The notes beneath the pieces were generated by a model. That model ran no database searches, had not been told where the DNA came from, and worked only from the letters and a program-made list of their open reading frames with translations. From Chryseobacterium carnipullorum (GTDB taxonomy: Bacteria; Bacteroidota; Bacteroidia; Flavobacteriales; Weeksellaceae), in contig NZ_FRCD01000005.1 in the NCBI RefSeq assembly GCF_900142785.1, positions 124,001 through 188,000 of the forward strand: 64,000 bases of DNA. Reading direction: 5' to 3'. The translations under genes and the position numbers were made by a program. Positions within the stretch are counted from its first letter, which is position 1, and each line of letters opens with the position of its first letter. Below, one piece after another: positions 29,177 through 38,175 of this stretch.

Positions 29177-30382
29177 TTGAAGAATATTGCATTTTACATA
29201 GCATCCAGATACCTTTTGGCTAAAAAAGGCAGTACCGCCGTGACGTTCATTACGTGGCTTTCGGCAGGTGCTATGATGGTTGCTGTGACTGCAATGTTCG
29301 TCATCATATCAGTATTCTCAGGACTGGAAACTCTCAACAAAGACCTTATTTCAAATCTTCACGCAGACCTGACCCTTAAAAGTGCTTCAGGAAAAACAGT
29401 TAAAGATCTGGACAAGGTAATAGGTATTCTAAAAAACAATAAGGCCATCAGCAATTTTTCCCGTGTGATTGAGGAAAAAGTGTATGTCAACTATAAAGGG
29501 AAGGGCGATATTGCCTATATAAGAGGGGTAGACTCCGCTTATATAAAGGTCAACCCTATCAACGAGGATGTATTTTACGGAACGTATCCAAGTTTCAAAT
29601 ACTCCAATGAAGTATTGATGGAAACCAATCTGCACAACAGGCTGTCCATTCCGATAGATTCCACAAGCAATTATGCTACGGTTTTCATGCCTAAGCCTGG
29701 AACCGGTATTATCAATAAGGAAGAAGATATTTATAACAAAAGAGATTTTCTGGTCACTGGAGTGTTTCCAGGGAAAGAGCAACTGGACAGTTATATTATT
29801 GCGCCTATAGAACTTACAGAGGAGCTTCTAAGCTTACCAAAGAAATCCGCATATCAGATTGTCATCAAATTAAAAAATCCTGAAAATGCAGATGCTGTAA
29901 AGCAAAACCTTCTTACATCTTTGGGTAAAAACGTAGAAATAAAAACCAAGGAAGAAGAAAATGCGGCTTTCTGGAAGATGATCAATACAGAAAAAATGTT
30001 CATCTACCTGATCTTTGCATTGGTAATCTTCATTACTACCTTCAACCTAGCCGGAGCCATTATTATCCTTCAAATTGATAAAAAAGAGCAATCCAGATCC
30101 CTTATTTCATTAGGTTTTCCCCTAAGCCATTTAAGAATGACTTATTTTTATACTGGAATTCTTATTGTAATTTCAGGTGTAATTGCCGGTTTAATTGCCG
30201 GAACCATCCTTTGCTATTTCCAACTTTACACTGAATTCTTCAGAGCCAATGAATTGTTACCATTCCCTGTAAAAATTGTTGGTAAAAACTATGTTATTGT
30301 AGCACTTACCGCTTCCCTTTTCGGAATTATGATTTCATGGTTCTTTTCCAAAATCAACAAAGACTATATTACTAAAAGTTAA
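29177..30382 (+). CDS. LolC/LolE-like ABC transporter permease
   Basis: 401 residues, apparently with a TTG start at 29177. One N-terminal membrane helix (about 20-48), a large periplasmic domain (50-270), then three helices (about 275-300, 325-350, 370-390): the MacB/FtsX layout of lipoprotein-releasing permeases. The KKEQSRSLISLGFPLSHLRM segment is the usual cytoplasmic coupling region. It would pull lipoproteins from the inner membrane for transport by LolA. No ATPase (LolD) gene is adjacent, so the partner is encoded elsewhere. Confidence 0.88.
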   Translation: MKNIAFYIASRYLLAKKGSTAVTFITWLSAGAMMVAVTAMFVIISVFSGLETLNKDLISNLHADLTLKSASGKTVKDLDKVIGILKNNKAISNFSRVIEEKVYVNYKGKGDIAYIRGVDSAYIKVNPINEDVFYGTYPSFKYSNEVLMETNLHNRLSIPIDSTSNYATVFMPKPGTGIINKEEDIYNKRDFLVTGVFPGKEQLDSYIIAPIELTEELLSLPKKSAYQIVIKLKNPENADAVKQNLLTSLGKNVEIKTKEEENAAFWKMINTEKMFIYLIFALVIFITTFNLAGAIIILQIDKKEQSRSLISLGFPLSHLRMTYFYTGILIVISGVIAGLIAGTILCYFQLYTEFFRANELLPFPVKIVGKNYVIVALTASLFGIMISWFFSKINKDYITKS

Positions 30383-30452
30383 TACACTTACTCTGAAAAA
30401 AAATCTACTTCATTTTTGATTTTTTGTACCTTTACGGCCCAATTTTTTTTAA

Positions 30453-32255
30453 ATGAAACGAATTTTATCCTTTTTTTTGCTGAGTTCTGCAATTATTCTT
30501 ACTTCAGCACAGGCACCTCCAACCTATTATGACGGGACGGCAGGTTTGACAAGCATAGCTTTAAAAAACAAGTTAAGCCAAATTATCACCGACGGCCATC
30601 AGGCTAAAGCCTATAACGGTTTATGGACTGCCTACCAAACAACCGATCGTGACTACTTCTACGAAAATGATGGCTCTGTTCTAGATATTTATTCTGAAAA
30701 CCCAACCGGTTCGGATCCTTATACTTATACCATTGGCACTAATCAATGTGGACAATATTCTGCTGAAGGTAACTGTTATAACAGAGAGCATATTGTACCT
30801 CAAAGTCTCTTTAATGAGGCTTCGCCCATGGTAGCGGATGTCAACTTCATCAGAGCAACGGACGGAAAAGTAAATGGAATGAGATCTAATTACCCTTTTG
30901 GAAAAGTAGGTCTTAGCCCGTCATTCACATCTCAAAACGGATCAAAATTAGGAACTTCGGCATCTGCAGGATACGGAGGAACTGTATTTGAACCCATTGA
31001 TGAATTCAAAGGTGATGTGGCAAGAATGATTTTTTATTTTGTAACAAGATATCAATCTCAGCTTGCGAGTTTTACAAATGCCAATGGAACAGGAGATATG
31101 CTGGGAACAACAGCATTCCCGGGACTACAAACGTGGGAGCTTAATCAATTAAGAGCGTGGCATGCTGCAGATCCGGTATCGCCTGCTGAAATTTCAAGAA
31201 ACAACGCAACTTACGAATATCAGAAAAACAAAAATCCTTTCATAGATCATCCGGAATTCGTTGAGCTCATCTGGGGAACACAGGTTGTAGATACTCAGGC
31301 TCCAACTGCTGCGACTAACCTTATTACTCAAAATCCAACTTCCAATACAATATCTTTAAGCTGGACAGCTGCTACAGATAACATTGGTGTTATCGCTTAT
31401 GATGTATATGCAAACGGAGTATTAAAAACAACAGTTTCAGGAACTACGGCAACGGTGCAGGGACTGACGCCTTCTACGACCTATACATTCTATGTGATTG
31501 CTAAAGATGCTTCAGGAAACGCTTCTCCACAAAGTAATTCTGCAGACGGAACTACTCTTGCAGGACAACCTGGCGGAAACACAAGCTGTGGAACTGAAAA
31601 CTTTGATAGCATCCCAGCTTCTGACTCAGGCTATACAACCAGAACGTGGACAAATAATAACATCACATGGACTGCAACAGACGCAAGAACTGACCAGACT
31701 ATTTCAGGAAAAGCCATTACAATCAGAGACGGAAGCCTTACGAGCTCTACAATCTCTGGAGGAGTTAAAAGCTTATCTGTAAAAGCACAACTAAAATTTG
31801 GTGGAAGTTCAGGGAATCTGAACGTTCAGATCAATGGAGTAACCGTAGGAACAATAGCCTACTCTTCAACCGCTCCCACAGCTGCAATTATGATTGATAA
31901 TATTAACGTAAGTGGTGATATCATCATTAAAATAGTCAACCCAATCACAACAAACAGAGTGGCTATCGATGACCTAAGCTGGACATGCTTCAATTCATTA
32001 GGAACTTCAGACGTGAAAAAAGATAAATCTCAATTTGCGATCTACCCTAACCCTGTAAAAAACAATGAATTATTTGTTAAAGGTGAAAACTTAAGCACAA
32101 TTGTAAAAGCTGAAATCTATGATCTTTCAGGAAAACTTATTGAAGTAATCGCAAACCCTTTCAAAAATTCCAATAAGATCAACCTTAAAGGAATCACCAA
32201 AGGAAATTATATCCTAAAAACAGACCGTTTCTCTACAAAATTCATCGTAGAATAA
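30453..32255 (+). CDS. Secreted endonuclease I with FN3 and T9SS sorting domain
   Basis: 600 residues. Signal peptide ending TSAQA; endonuclease I domain at about 25-275 with the beta-beta-alpha-Me core (CYNREHIVPQS, then DVNFIRATDGKVNGMRSNYP); a fibronectin type III domain at about 280-370; a beta-sandwich adhesion-like domain; and a C-terminal type A T9SS sorting domain (FAIYPNPVKNN...). It is exported through the type IX system and degrades extracellular DNA or RNA, for nutrition or biofilm. Predicted near-consensus box at 30427-30434. Confidence 0.93.
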   Translation: MKRILSFFLLSSAIILTSAQAPPTYYDGTAGLTSIALKNKLSQIITDGHQAKAYNGLWTAYQTTDRDYFYENDGSVLDIYSENPTGSDPYTYTIGTNQCGQYSAEGNCYNREHIVPQSLFNEASPMVADVNFIRATDGKVNGMRSNYPFGKVGLSPSFTSQNGSKLGTSASAGYGGTVFEPIDEFKGDVARMIFYFVTRYQSQLASFTNANGTGDMLGTTAFPGLQTWELNQLRAWHAADPVSPAEISRNNATYEYQKNKNPFIDHPEFVELIWGTQVVDTQAPTAATNLITQNPTSNTISLSWTAATDNIGVIAYDVYANGVLKTTVSGTTATVQGLTPSTTYTFYVIAKDASGNASPQSNSADGTTLAGQPGGNTSCGTENFDSIPASDSGYTTRTWTNNNITWTATDARTDQTISGKAITIRDGSLTSSTISGGVKSLSVKAQLKFGGSSGNLNVQINGVTVGTIAYSSTAPTAAIMIDNINVSGDIIIKIVNPITTNRVAIDDLSWTCFNSLGTSDVKKDKSQFAIYPNPVKNNELFVKGENLSTIVKAEIYDLSGKLIEVIANPFKNSNKINLKGITKGNYILKTDRFSTKFIVE

Positions 32256-32280
32256 ACCGTAAAAAATATTTGAGAACAAA

Positions 32281-32308
32281 GACCGATTTATTCGGTCTTT
32301 TTTTTATT
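32281..32308 (+). terminator. Terminator after the endonuclease gene
   Basis: GACCGA/TCGGTC stem and a run of eight Ts; its T-run adjoins the -7 box of aroE. Confidence 0.85.
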
Positions 32309-32312
32309 TTTG
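32305..32312 (+). promoter_or_regulatory. aroE promoter -7 box, leaderless
   Basis: TATTTTTG starts in the T-run of the terminator; the aroE ATG at 32317 lies at the expected transcription start. Confidence 0.55.
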
Positions 32313-32316
32313 ATCT

Positions 32317-33054
32317 ATGGATTCCAATAAAAAACTAGGACTCATAGGAAAGAATATTTCCTATTCCTTTTCCAAAAAATTCTTTGAAGACAAGTTTCAG
32401 AAGCTTATGCTGAAAGACTTCACCTACGATATTTTTGATCTGAATGAAATCAATGAAGTGGAAAACCTCCTGACCGATCCGGAACTTTTAGGATTCAATG
32501 TGACGATCCCTTACAAGGAAAAGATTATTGATTACCTTGACGGGCTTAGTGACGAAGCTGAAAAGATAGGTGCAGTAAACTGTGTTTTGATCAGAGACGG
32601 AAAAAAGACCGGTTATAACACTGATGCTTTTGGCTTTGAGAAAACACTTCTGCTTCATAAGAAAACCTATCAGGACAAAGCTTTAATACTAGGAAACGGA
32701 GGCGCTGCAAAAGCAGTGAAATATGTAATGGATAAACATGGAATTCCATCGGTTACCATTTCCAGGAATTCTGATATCAACTTTAAAAACCTTGACAACG
32801 AAACCGTTCGCAATCATAGAATTATTATCCAGTGTACTCCCGTCGGAACGTTTCCCAATATTGAAGACTGTCTTGAATTCCCTTTTGACGGAATCACTTC
32901 TGAGCACCTGATCATCGATCTTATCTACAACCCGAACTATACTCAGTTCATCATTAAAGCATCAGAAAAAGGGGCTAAAACAGTGAACGGATATTACATG
33001 CTTGAACAGCAAGCAGAAAAAGCTTGGGAAATTTGGAATTTTCAAAAAAAATAA
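32317..33054 (+). CDS. aroE: Shikimate dehydrogenase
   Basis: 245 residues, at the short end for AroE, as is usual in Flavobacteriia. It reduces 3-dehydroshikimate with NADPH. Motifs: NVTIPYKEKI with the catalytic Lys, IGAVNCV, GYNTDAFGFE with the substrate-binding Asp, LILGNGGAAKAV for the cofactor, and a final NGYYMLEQQA. The adenine-ribose-binding NRT loop of NADP enzymes appears as SRNSD. Likely leaderless. Confidence 0.95.
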   Translation: MDSNKKLGLIGKNISYSFSKKFFEDKFQKLMLKDFTYDIFDLNEINEVENLLTDPELLGFNVTIPYKEKIIDYLDGLSDEAEKIGAVNCVLIRDGKKTGYNTDAFGFEKTLLLHKKTYQDKALILGNGGAAKAVKYVMDKHGIPSVTISRNSDINFKNLDNETVRNHRIIIQCTPVGTFPNIEDCLEFPFDGITSEHLIIDLIYNPNYTQFIIKASEKGAKTVNGYYMLEQQAEKAWEIWNFQKK

Positions 33055-33129
33055 CCTAAATTAGTACCTTAATTGGCTTTACAGCTATATATAAAAGGAT
33101 ATTAACGCCACTCACATAAAAGATTTGCT

Positions 33130-34935
33130 ATGACTACAGAAAACAATCTTTCTGAAAACGAAGAAAATAAAAATTCTAACGAAGTATCTCAACAGGAAAC
33201 ATCAGAAGTACCGGCATCTCATGCTGAAACGGCTCCCGCTGATGATGCAGAACATTTGGAAGAGGACCATACTGAAGAGATTTCTCTCGCTGATGCTTTG
33301 AAAGAAATGGAAACCATCATCAACACAGCCAATGCTGGTGAAAATTTCAAAAGATTCAATCAGTTAAAAGAAAAAGCAAGTCATTACATTCATGATGAAG
33401 TGGAAGACAAAAAGCATGAGTATGAAGAGGGAGGAAATGCTCCTGAAAACTTCAGCTACGAGCATCCTTTACAGTCTAAATTGTCTGCTTTGATCAATAT
33501 TTTCAGAGAAAAGCATGACACTTACCAGAAATCACAGGATGAAGAGCAGAAGAAAAACCTTGATCACCGCCAGAACATTATAGAACGACTTAAAAATCTT
33601 TATACCAATTCTGAACCCGGAACCAATCTTTTCAAATCCATTCGTGAAATCAAAGAAGAGTGGTCAAAAGCAGGTCAGGTGGCAAAATCTGAATTCAAGA
33701 TTCTTAACAATAACTATTTTCACCATCTGAATCAGTTTTACCAGATGCTGGATCTGAATAAAGAATTTCTTGAGCAGGAATTCAGTCACAATCTGGAAAA
33801 AAGACAACACATCATTGCACGAGCCAAAGAACTCGAAAGTGAGCCTGTCATTCAGAAAGCATTAAATGAGCTTCAGTACCTTCATAAGCTTTGGAAAGAA
33901 GAAGCTGAACCGGTTGCTGAAGAATTCCGTGAAAAAACATGGGAAGAATTCAAAGAAATTTCCAATAAAATTCACGAAAGAAAATCTGAACTATCGGCAG
34001 CCATCGAAGGAGAGCAGAATGATAATCTTGAAAAGAAAAACCAGATTATTGCAGAGATCAAAAAACTATCTGAGCCTTCTGAAACTCCTAACCACAACTA
34101 CTGGCAGAATTCTATCAAAAGAGTTGAAGATTTACGAACAGAATTCTTAAAAACAGGAAGTGTTCCAAGAAAATTGTCCAACCAGAACTGGAATGACTTT
34201 AAAACAATCCTCAGAAGCTTCAACACAACAAAAAATAATTACTATAAATCTCTGAAAGGTTCGCAACAGGCTAATCTCGAAGAAAAACTAAAACTTATCC
34301 AGACGGCTCAGGACAATATGAATAATGAAGAATGGGATATTACTGTTCCTTTATTCAAAAAACTTCAGGAAGACTGGAAAAAGGTCGGTCACGTTCCAAA
34401 AAGCATGACCAATAAAATCTGGGATGAGTTCCGTGATGCATGTAACACATTTTTTAATAATTACAGAGAGAAAAACAACGCTTCCAATGACAACTGGAAG
34501 GAAAATTACAAGCATAAAAAAGAAATTCTTGAAGACCTGAAAACGGTTTCCAATGACGAAGGCAGTATTGAAAAAATAGAAGCCATAAAAACAGCCTGGA
34601 ATAACATTGGAAAAGTACCGAGAGACAAGATTGTTATCAATACCGAGTTCAACAGAACATTAAGAGAAAAGTTGAAATTAAATAAAATCAACGAACTTGA
34701 ATTAAAAGAAGAAGGACTCACAGAGAACCAGCTTACCGATAAAGCAAGAAAAATCAAGAGCCAGATCTCTGATCTTGAAGGTGAAATTGTAAAACTGGAA
34801 AACAACCTGTCATTCTTCAAAAATCCGTCAAAAGATAATCCACTTCTAAGAGATACCTTCAATACCATCGATGAGAAGAAAGCGCATCTTGAAACTTTAA
34901 GACAAAATCTTCACAATATTATTGCAGGAGAGTAA
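33130..34935 (+). CDS. DUF349 protein
   Basis: 601 residues. An acidic, low-complexity N-terminus (1-60) is followed by about six helical repeats of roughly 75-100 residues with the conserved W-x-x-x-G motif (e.g. EEWSKAGQVAKSEF, EDWKKVGHVPKSM, TAWNNIGKVPRDK) typical of DUF349. The C-terminus is coiled coil. The family is cytosolic, of unknown function, and widespread in Bacteroidota. Followed by a terminator at 34958-34990. Confidence 0.9.
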   Translation: MTTENNLSENEENKNSNEVSQQETSEVPASHAETAPADDAEHLEEDHTEEISLADALKEMETIINTANAGENFKRFNQLKEKASHYIHDEVEDKKHEYEEGGNAPENFSYEHPLQSKLSALINIFREKHDTYQKSQDEEQKKNLDHRQNIIERLKNLYTNSEPGTNLFKSIREIKEEWSKAGQVAKSEFKILNNNYFHHLNQFYQMLDLNKEFLEQEFSHNLEKRQHIIARAKELESEPVIQKALNELQYLHKLWKEEAEPVAEEFREKTWEEFKEISNKIHERKSELSAAIEGEQNDNLEKKNQIIAEIKKLSEPSETPNHNYWQNSIKRVEDLRTEFLKTGSVPRKLSNQNWNDFKTILRSFNTTKNNYYKSLKGSQQANLEEKLKLIQTAQDNMNNEEWDITVPLFKKLQEDWKKVGHVPKSMTNKIWDEFRDACNTFFNNYREKNNASNDNWKENYKHKKEILEDLKTVSNDEGSIEKIEAIKTAWNNIGKVPRDKIVINTEFNRTLREKLKLNKINELELKEEGLTENQLTDKARKIKSQISDLEGEIVKLENNLSFFKNPSKDNPLLRDTFNTIDEKKAHLETLRQNLHNIIAGE

Positions 34936-34957
34936 TCAATTAAACAATATTATAAAG

Positions 34958-34990
34958 GCGAAGCAAAGAAATTTGTCTTCGCTTTTTCTT
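34958..34990 (+). terminator. Terminator between the DUF349 gene and ribD
   Basis: GCGAAG/CTTCGC stem followed by TTTTTCTTTT, just before the ribD start codon. Confidence 0.75.
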
Positions 34991-34998
34991 TTCAACTT

Positions 34999-36045
34999 AT
35001 GAACAACCACGAACAATATATAAAAAGATGCATTGAGCTTGCCGAAAAAGCATTAGGCAATACCTATCCCAATCCTCTGGTAGGAAGTGTAATCGTCCAT
35101 GACGGAAACATTATCGGAGAAGGCTATCATCGTAAGGCCGGGGAAAACCATGCTGAGATCAACGCAATCAACTCTGTAGAACATAAAGAACTCATTCCTG
35201 AATCTACGATTTATGTTTCTCTGGAGCCTTGTGCCCATTACGGGAAAACGCCGCCTTGTGCCTTAAAAATAAAAGAACTTGGATTCAAGAAAGTAGTAAT
35301 CGGGGCTATGGATTCCCATGATAAAGTGAATGGCAAAGGAAAGAAAATCCTCCTGGACGCAGGAATAGAAGTCGTTTCCGGAGTATTAGAAAAAGAATCT
35401 GTTGAACTCAATAAAAGATTTTTTACCTACCACGAAAAGAAAAGACCATACATCATCCTTAAATGGGCAGAATCAGGAGATGGATTTCTAGATAAAGACT
35501 TTACACCTACCGCCATTTCCAATTCACTTGTCAACCAGTTTGTCCATCAGTTAAGAGCAAACGAACATGCAATTCTGGTCGGAACCCAGACTGCTTTAAA
35601 TGACAATCCAAGTTTAACAGTTAGAAATGCGGAGGGAACAAATCCCATACGGGTTCTTATAGACTTTGATTTAAAAGTTCCGAACCATTTTAAGATCTAC
35701 AATAATGAAGCTCCAACTCTGGTTATCAATACCTCTAAAGAAGGAATAGAAAACAACATCACATTTATTAAAGTTGAAAAGAAGAATTTCTTACAGGATC
35801 TGATGCATGCACTTTATAAAGAGCAGATACAGTCCATTATTATAGAAGGCGGAAGTTATACCTTACAACAATTTATCAATGCCGGACTTTGGGATGAAGC
35901 AATAGTCATTAAAAATGATGCTCTGAAGCTTGAAAATGGAACAAAAGCTCCTGAATTCAAGCATGATACTACTGACCACAAAAATTTTCGAGACAACTGC
36001 ATAAGTAAATATGTTAATTTATCTCAAAATAGAGAATTATATTAA
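34999..36045 (+). CDS. ribD: Bifunctional riboflavin deaminase/reductase
   Basis: 348 residues. N-terminal zinc deaminase domain with HAEINAI and PCAHYGKTPPC (ligands His, Cys, Cys), C-terminal RibD reductase domain with KWAESGDGFLD, LVGTQTALNDNPSLTVR and IIIEGGSYTLQQFI. It catalyses the second and third steps of riboflavin synthesis. The reductase domain is slightly short. No other rib gene lies nearby. Confidence 0.95.
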   Translation: MNNHEQYIKRCIELAEKALGNTYPNPLVGSVIVHDGNIIGEGYHRKAGENHAEINAINSVEHKELIPESTIYVSLEPCAHYGKTPPCALKIKELGFKKVVIGAMDSHDKVNGKGKKILLDAGIEVVSGVLEKESVELNKRFFTYHEKKRPYIILKWAESGDGFLDKDFTPTAISNSLVNQFVHQLRANEHAILVGTQTALNDNPSLTVRNAEGTNPIRVLIDFDLKVPNHFKIYNNEAPTLVINTSKEGIENNITFIKVEKKNFLQDLMHALYKEQIQSIIIEGGSYTLQQFINAGLWDEAIVIKNDALKLENGTKAPEFKHDTTDHKNFRDNCISKYVNLSQNRELY

Positions 36046-36084
36046 TTAAATAGTTAAATTAGTCTTTAACCAAAAAAAATTAAT

Positions 36085-36267
36085 ATGAAAAATCTAAAAA
36101 AAATCTCAAGAATCGGATTAAAAAGCATCACCGGTGGTGCCTTCGTAACCTGTACTCTACCCAATGGACAACCAACCAGATGCAGAGATAAATGTCCGCA
36201 GGATTTTTGCGGCCCTACAAGCTATATGTGCCTGATTCCAATGGATCTTTGTGGAGCAGGGATATAA
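36085..36267 (+). CDS. Bacteriocin-like double-glycine peptide (60 residues)
   Basis: Leader MKNLKKISRIGLKSITGG, then a core with six Cys (TCTLPNGQPTRCRDKCP, FCGP, MC, LCG). Cleavage after GG by a peptidase-ABC exporter is expected; no exporter is in the window. A hairpin without a U-tract follows (36299-36324). Confidence 0.85.
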   Translation: MKNLKKISRIGLKSITGGAFVTCTLPNGQPTRCRDKCPQDFCGPTSYMCLIPMDLCGAGI

Positions 36268-36506
36268 TATTAAGTTAGAAAATCAAAAAAGATACAAGGA
36301 AGCCGTCAAAATATTGATGGCTTCTCTATTGAACTTTAATTTCAGAATATACTATTTTTTCAGATAAACACTATAAAAAACAAAGGAAATTACCCATAAA
36401 AACATATCAGTCAAAAACTTACCCCGGAAACTTTCTATCTATTTTCACTTTTATTGGATTTAATTGCTTACCTTTTATCAAACTAACCATTAAATTCAAT
36501 ATCAAC

Positions 36507-36683
36507 ATGAAAAACTTAAGAAAATTATCAAGCAGAGAATTAAAGTCTATTCAGGGTGGAATCCAGGGATGCTATTATTTAGCAAATGGCACCTATTTTT
36601 GTCCTTGCAGACCAGGTTACTTCAGATGCGTTCCTACAGATGCCAGTGAAGTCTGTAAACCTAATGGTACGATATGTATTTAA
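36507..36683 (+). CDS. Bacteriocin-like double-glycine peptide (58 residues)
   Basis: Leader MKNLRKLSSRELKSIQGG, core with six Cys in CYY, CPCRPGYFRC, VCK and TIC. The leaders of the three such peptides in the window are similar while the cores differ. Own terminator at 36693-36715. Confidence 0.85.
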   Translation: MKNLRKLSSRELKSIQGGIQGCYYLANGTYFCPCRPGYFRCVPTDASEVCKPNGTICI

Positions 36684-36692
36684 AATAGAAAG

Positions 36693-36715
36693 GAGCGGAA
36701 ACGCTCTTTTTTTTA
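36693..36715 (+). terminator. Terminator after the 58-residue peptide
   Basis: GAGCG-GAAA-CGCTC tetraloop hairpin followed by eight Ts. Confidence 0.85.
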
Positions 36716-36730
36716 TCAATATATAAACCG

Positions 36731-36738
36731 TAAATTTG
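36731..36738 (+). promoter_or_regulatory. Promoter box of the YigZ-family gene
   Basis: TAAATTTG, 23 bases before the ATG at 36762. Confidence 0.6.
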
Positions 36739-36761
36739 CAGTTCAAAAGTTACTGAACGGT

Positions 36762-37364
36762 ATGTTCGAATATAAGACCATAGAAAAACCCATAGAAAAT
36801 ACTTTATTGAAAGAAAAAGGAAGCAAATTCATTGGATTTGCATTTCCTGTCAACAATGATAAAGAACTGAAAGATGCCCTTGAAAAGGTGAGAACGGAAC
36901 ATCCAAAGGCAACCCACCACTGCTATGCTTTCAGAATGGGTCTGGAAGGGGAAAACTATCGGGCGAACGACGATGGAGAACCTTCCGGAAGTGCAGGGCT
37001 TCCTATTTACAACCAGCTTTTGGCTCATGAGATCACCAATGTTCTTGTTATTTCCGTACGTTATTATGGCGGTACAAAACTGGGGGTTTCAGGTCTGGTT
37101 AAAGCTTATAAAGAATGTGCCAAAATTACCCTGGAAGAAGCGAATATCATTACCAGAGAACTTGAAGCCGAAATTGAAATTCAGTTCAACTTCAATCAAC
37201 AGAATACCATTTTCACATTACTTTCTAAATTTGATGCAAAGGTTTTACATTTTGACGCCAATGAAAACTGCATTCTCACAGCTTCTTTAAAACTAGCCCA
37301 AAAAGAAAGCATCTCAGACAAATTATCCGAGATGCAGTATGTTTCATTTGAATTTAAAGATTAA
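36762..37364 (+). CDS. YigZ/IMPACT family protein
   Basis: 200 residues. The N-terminal UPF0029 domain has KGSKFIGFAFPV, ATHHCYAFRMG, NDDGEPSGSAGLPI and VRYYGGTKLGVSGLVKAY, all diagnostic of the family; a smaller C-terminal domain (DUF1949-like) follows. Bacterial members are of unproven function, possibly related to translation. The stop lies 4 bp inside the convergent peptidase gene. Confidence 0.92.
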   Translation: MFEYKTIEKPIENTLLKEKGSKFIGFAFPVNNDKELKDALEKVRTEHPKATHHCYAFRMGLEGENYRANDDGEPSGSAGLPIYNQLLAHEITNVLVISVRYYGGTKLGVSGLVKAYKECAKITLEEANIITRELEAEIEIQFNFNQQNTIFTLLSKFDAKVLHFDANENCILTASLKLAQKESISDKLSEMQYVSFEFKD

Positions 37365-38071
37365 TTTCTTCTTCCTCCTAAAAGCAAAGAACCCCAATAA
37401 AGAAGCTGAGCCAAAGATCCGATAGCCGCTACTACATAGGTTCTTGCTGCCCACTTCAAACTATCCTGTACTCCTACAAATTCTTCCTGAGTAACTGTAC
37501 CTGTATCTTTAAGCCACTTCATTGCCCTGTTACTCGCATCATATTCTACAGGAAGTGTTACAAAAGCAAAAAGCGTGGTCATGGCAAACATCGCTACTCC
37601 TATCGCCAAAACGGCTGTATTTCCATTGGGATCTTCAATAGATCTTGTCGCTGCCATGATTCCGATACCGGCAAGCAGCACAAACTGCATTAAATTAGAA
37701 GTTATATTAACAACAGGAACCAATTTTGAACGCAGATTAAGCATTGAATACCCTACTGCATGTTGTACAGCATGTCCGCATTCGTGAGCTGCAACAGCTG
37801 CTGCCGCCGCATTTCTTTGCATATAGACTCCTTCTGAAAGATTGACTGTTTTGTCTGCCGGATTATAGTGATCCGTCAGTTGGCCGGGAACTGAAATTAC
37901 CTGTACATCATTGATCCCGTTATCTCTAAGCATTTTTTCTGCTACTTCCTTTCCCGATAGACCATTTCTGAGATGTACATTGGAATAATATTCAAATTTC
38001 GATTTCAATCTGGATGAAACCCACCAGCTCACCAGCATTGAAATACCGATAATGATATAATAACCCATCAT
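37361..38071 (-). CDS. YugP-like membrane zinc metallopeptidase
   Basis: 236 residues. A first hydrophobic helix (about 2-17), zinc-site HECGH (HExxH, near residue 96), then three membrane segments (about 115-140, 148-172, 210-228). This fits the Bacteroidota members of the YugP (PF04298) neutral zinc metallopeptidases. Substrate unknown. It overlaps the YigZ-family gene tail-to-tail by 4 bp. Confidence 0.9.
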   Translation of the reverse strand: MMGYYIIIGISMLVSWWVSSRLKSKFEYYSNVHLRNGLSGKEVAEKMLRDNGINDVQVISVPGQLTDHYNPADKTVNLSEGVYMQRNAAAAAVAAHECGHAVQHAVGYSMLNLRSKLVPVVNITSNLMQFVLLAGIGIMAATRSIEDPNGNTAVLAIGVAMFAMTTLFAFVTLPVEYDASNRAMKWLKDTGTVTQEEFVGVQDSLKWAARTYVVAAIGSLAQLLYWGSLLLGGRRN

Positions 38072-38146
38072 TTTATATAGATTTTTGTGTTTAAATTTTA
38101 ATGATAATGATGTAAAAACTGTGCCAAAGTATTACATTTTATTATT

Positions 38147-38154
38147 TATATTTG
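38147..38154 (+). promoter_or_regulatory. Promoter box of the acyltransferase-like gene
   Basis: TATATTTG; transcription is predicted near 38160, which excludes a start codon at 38152 and supports the ATG at 38176. Confidence 0.65.
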
Positions 38155-38175
38155 TCCTCAAATTCCCTTCTAATT

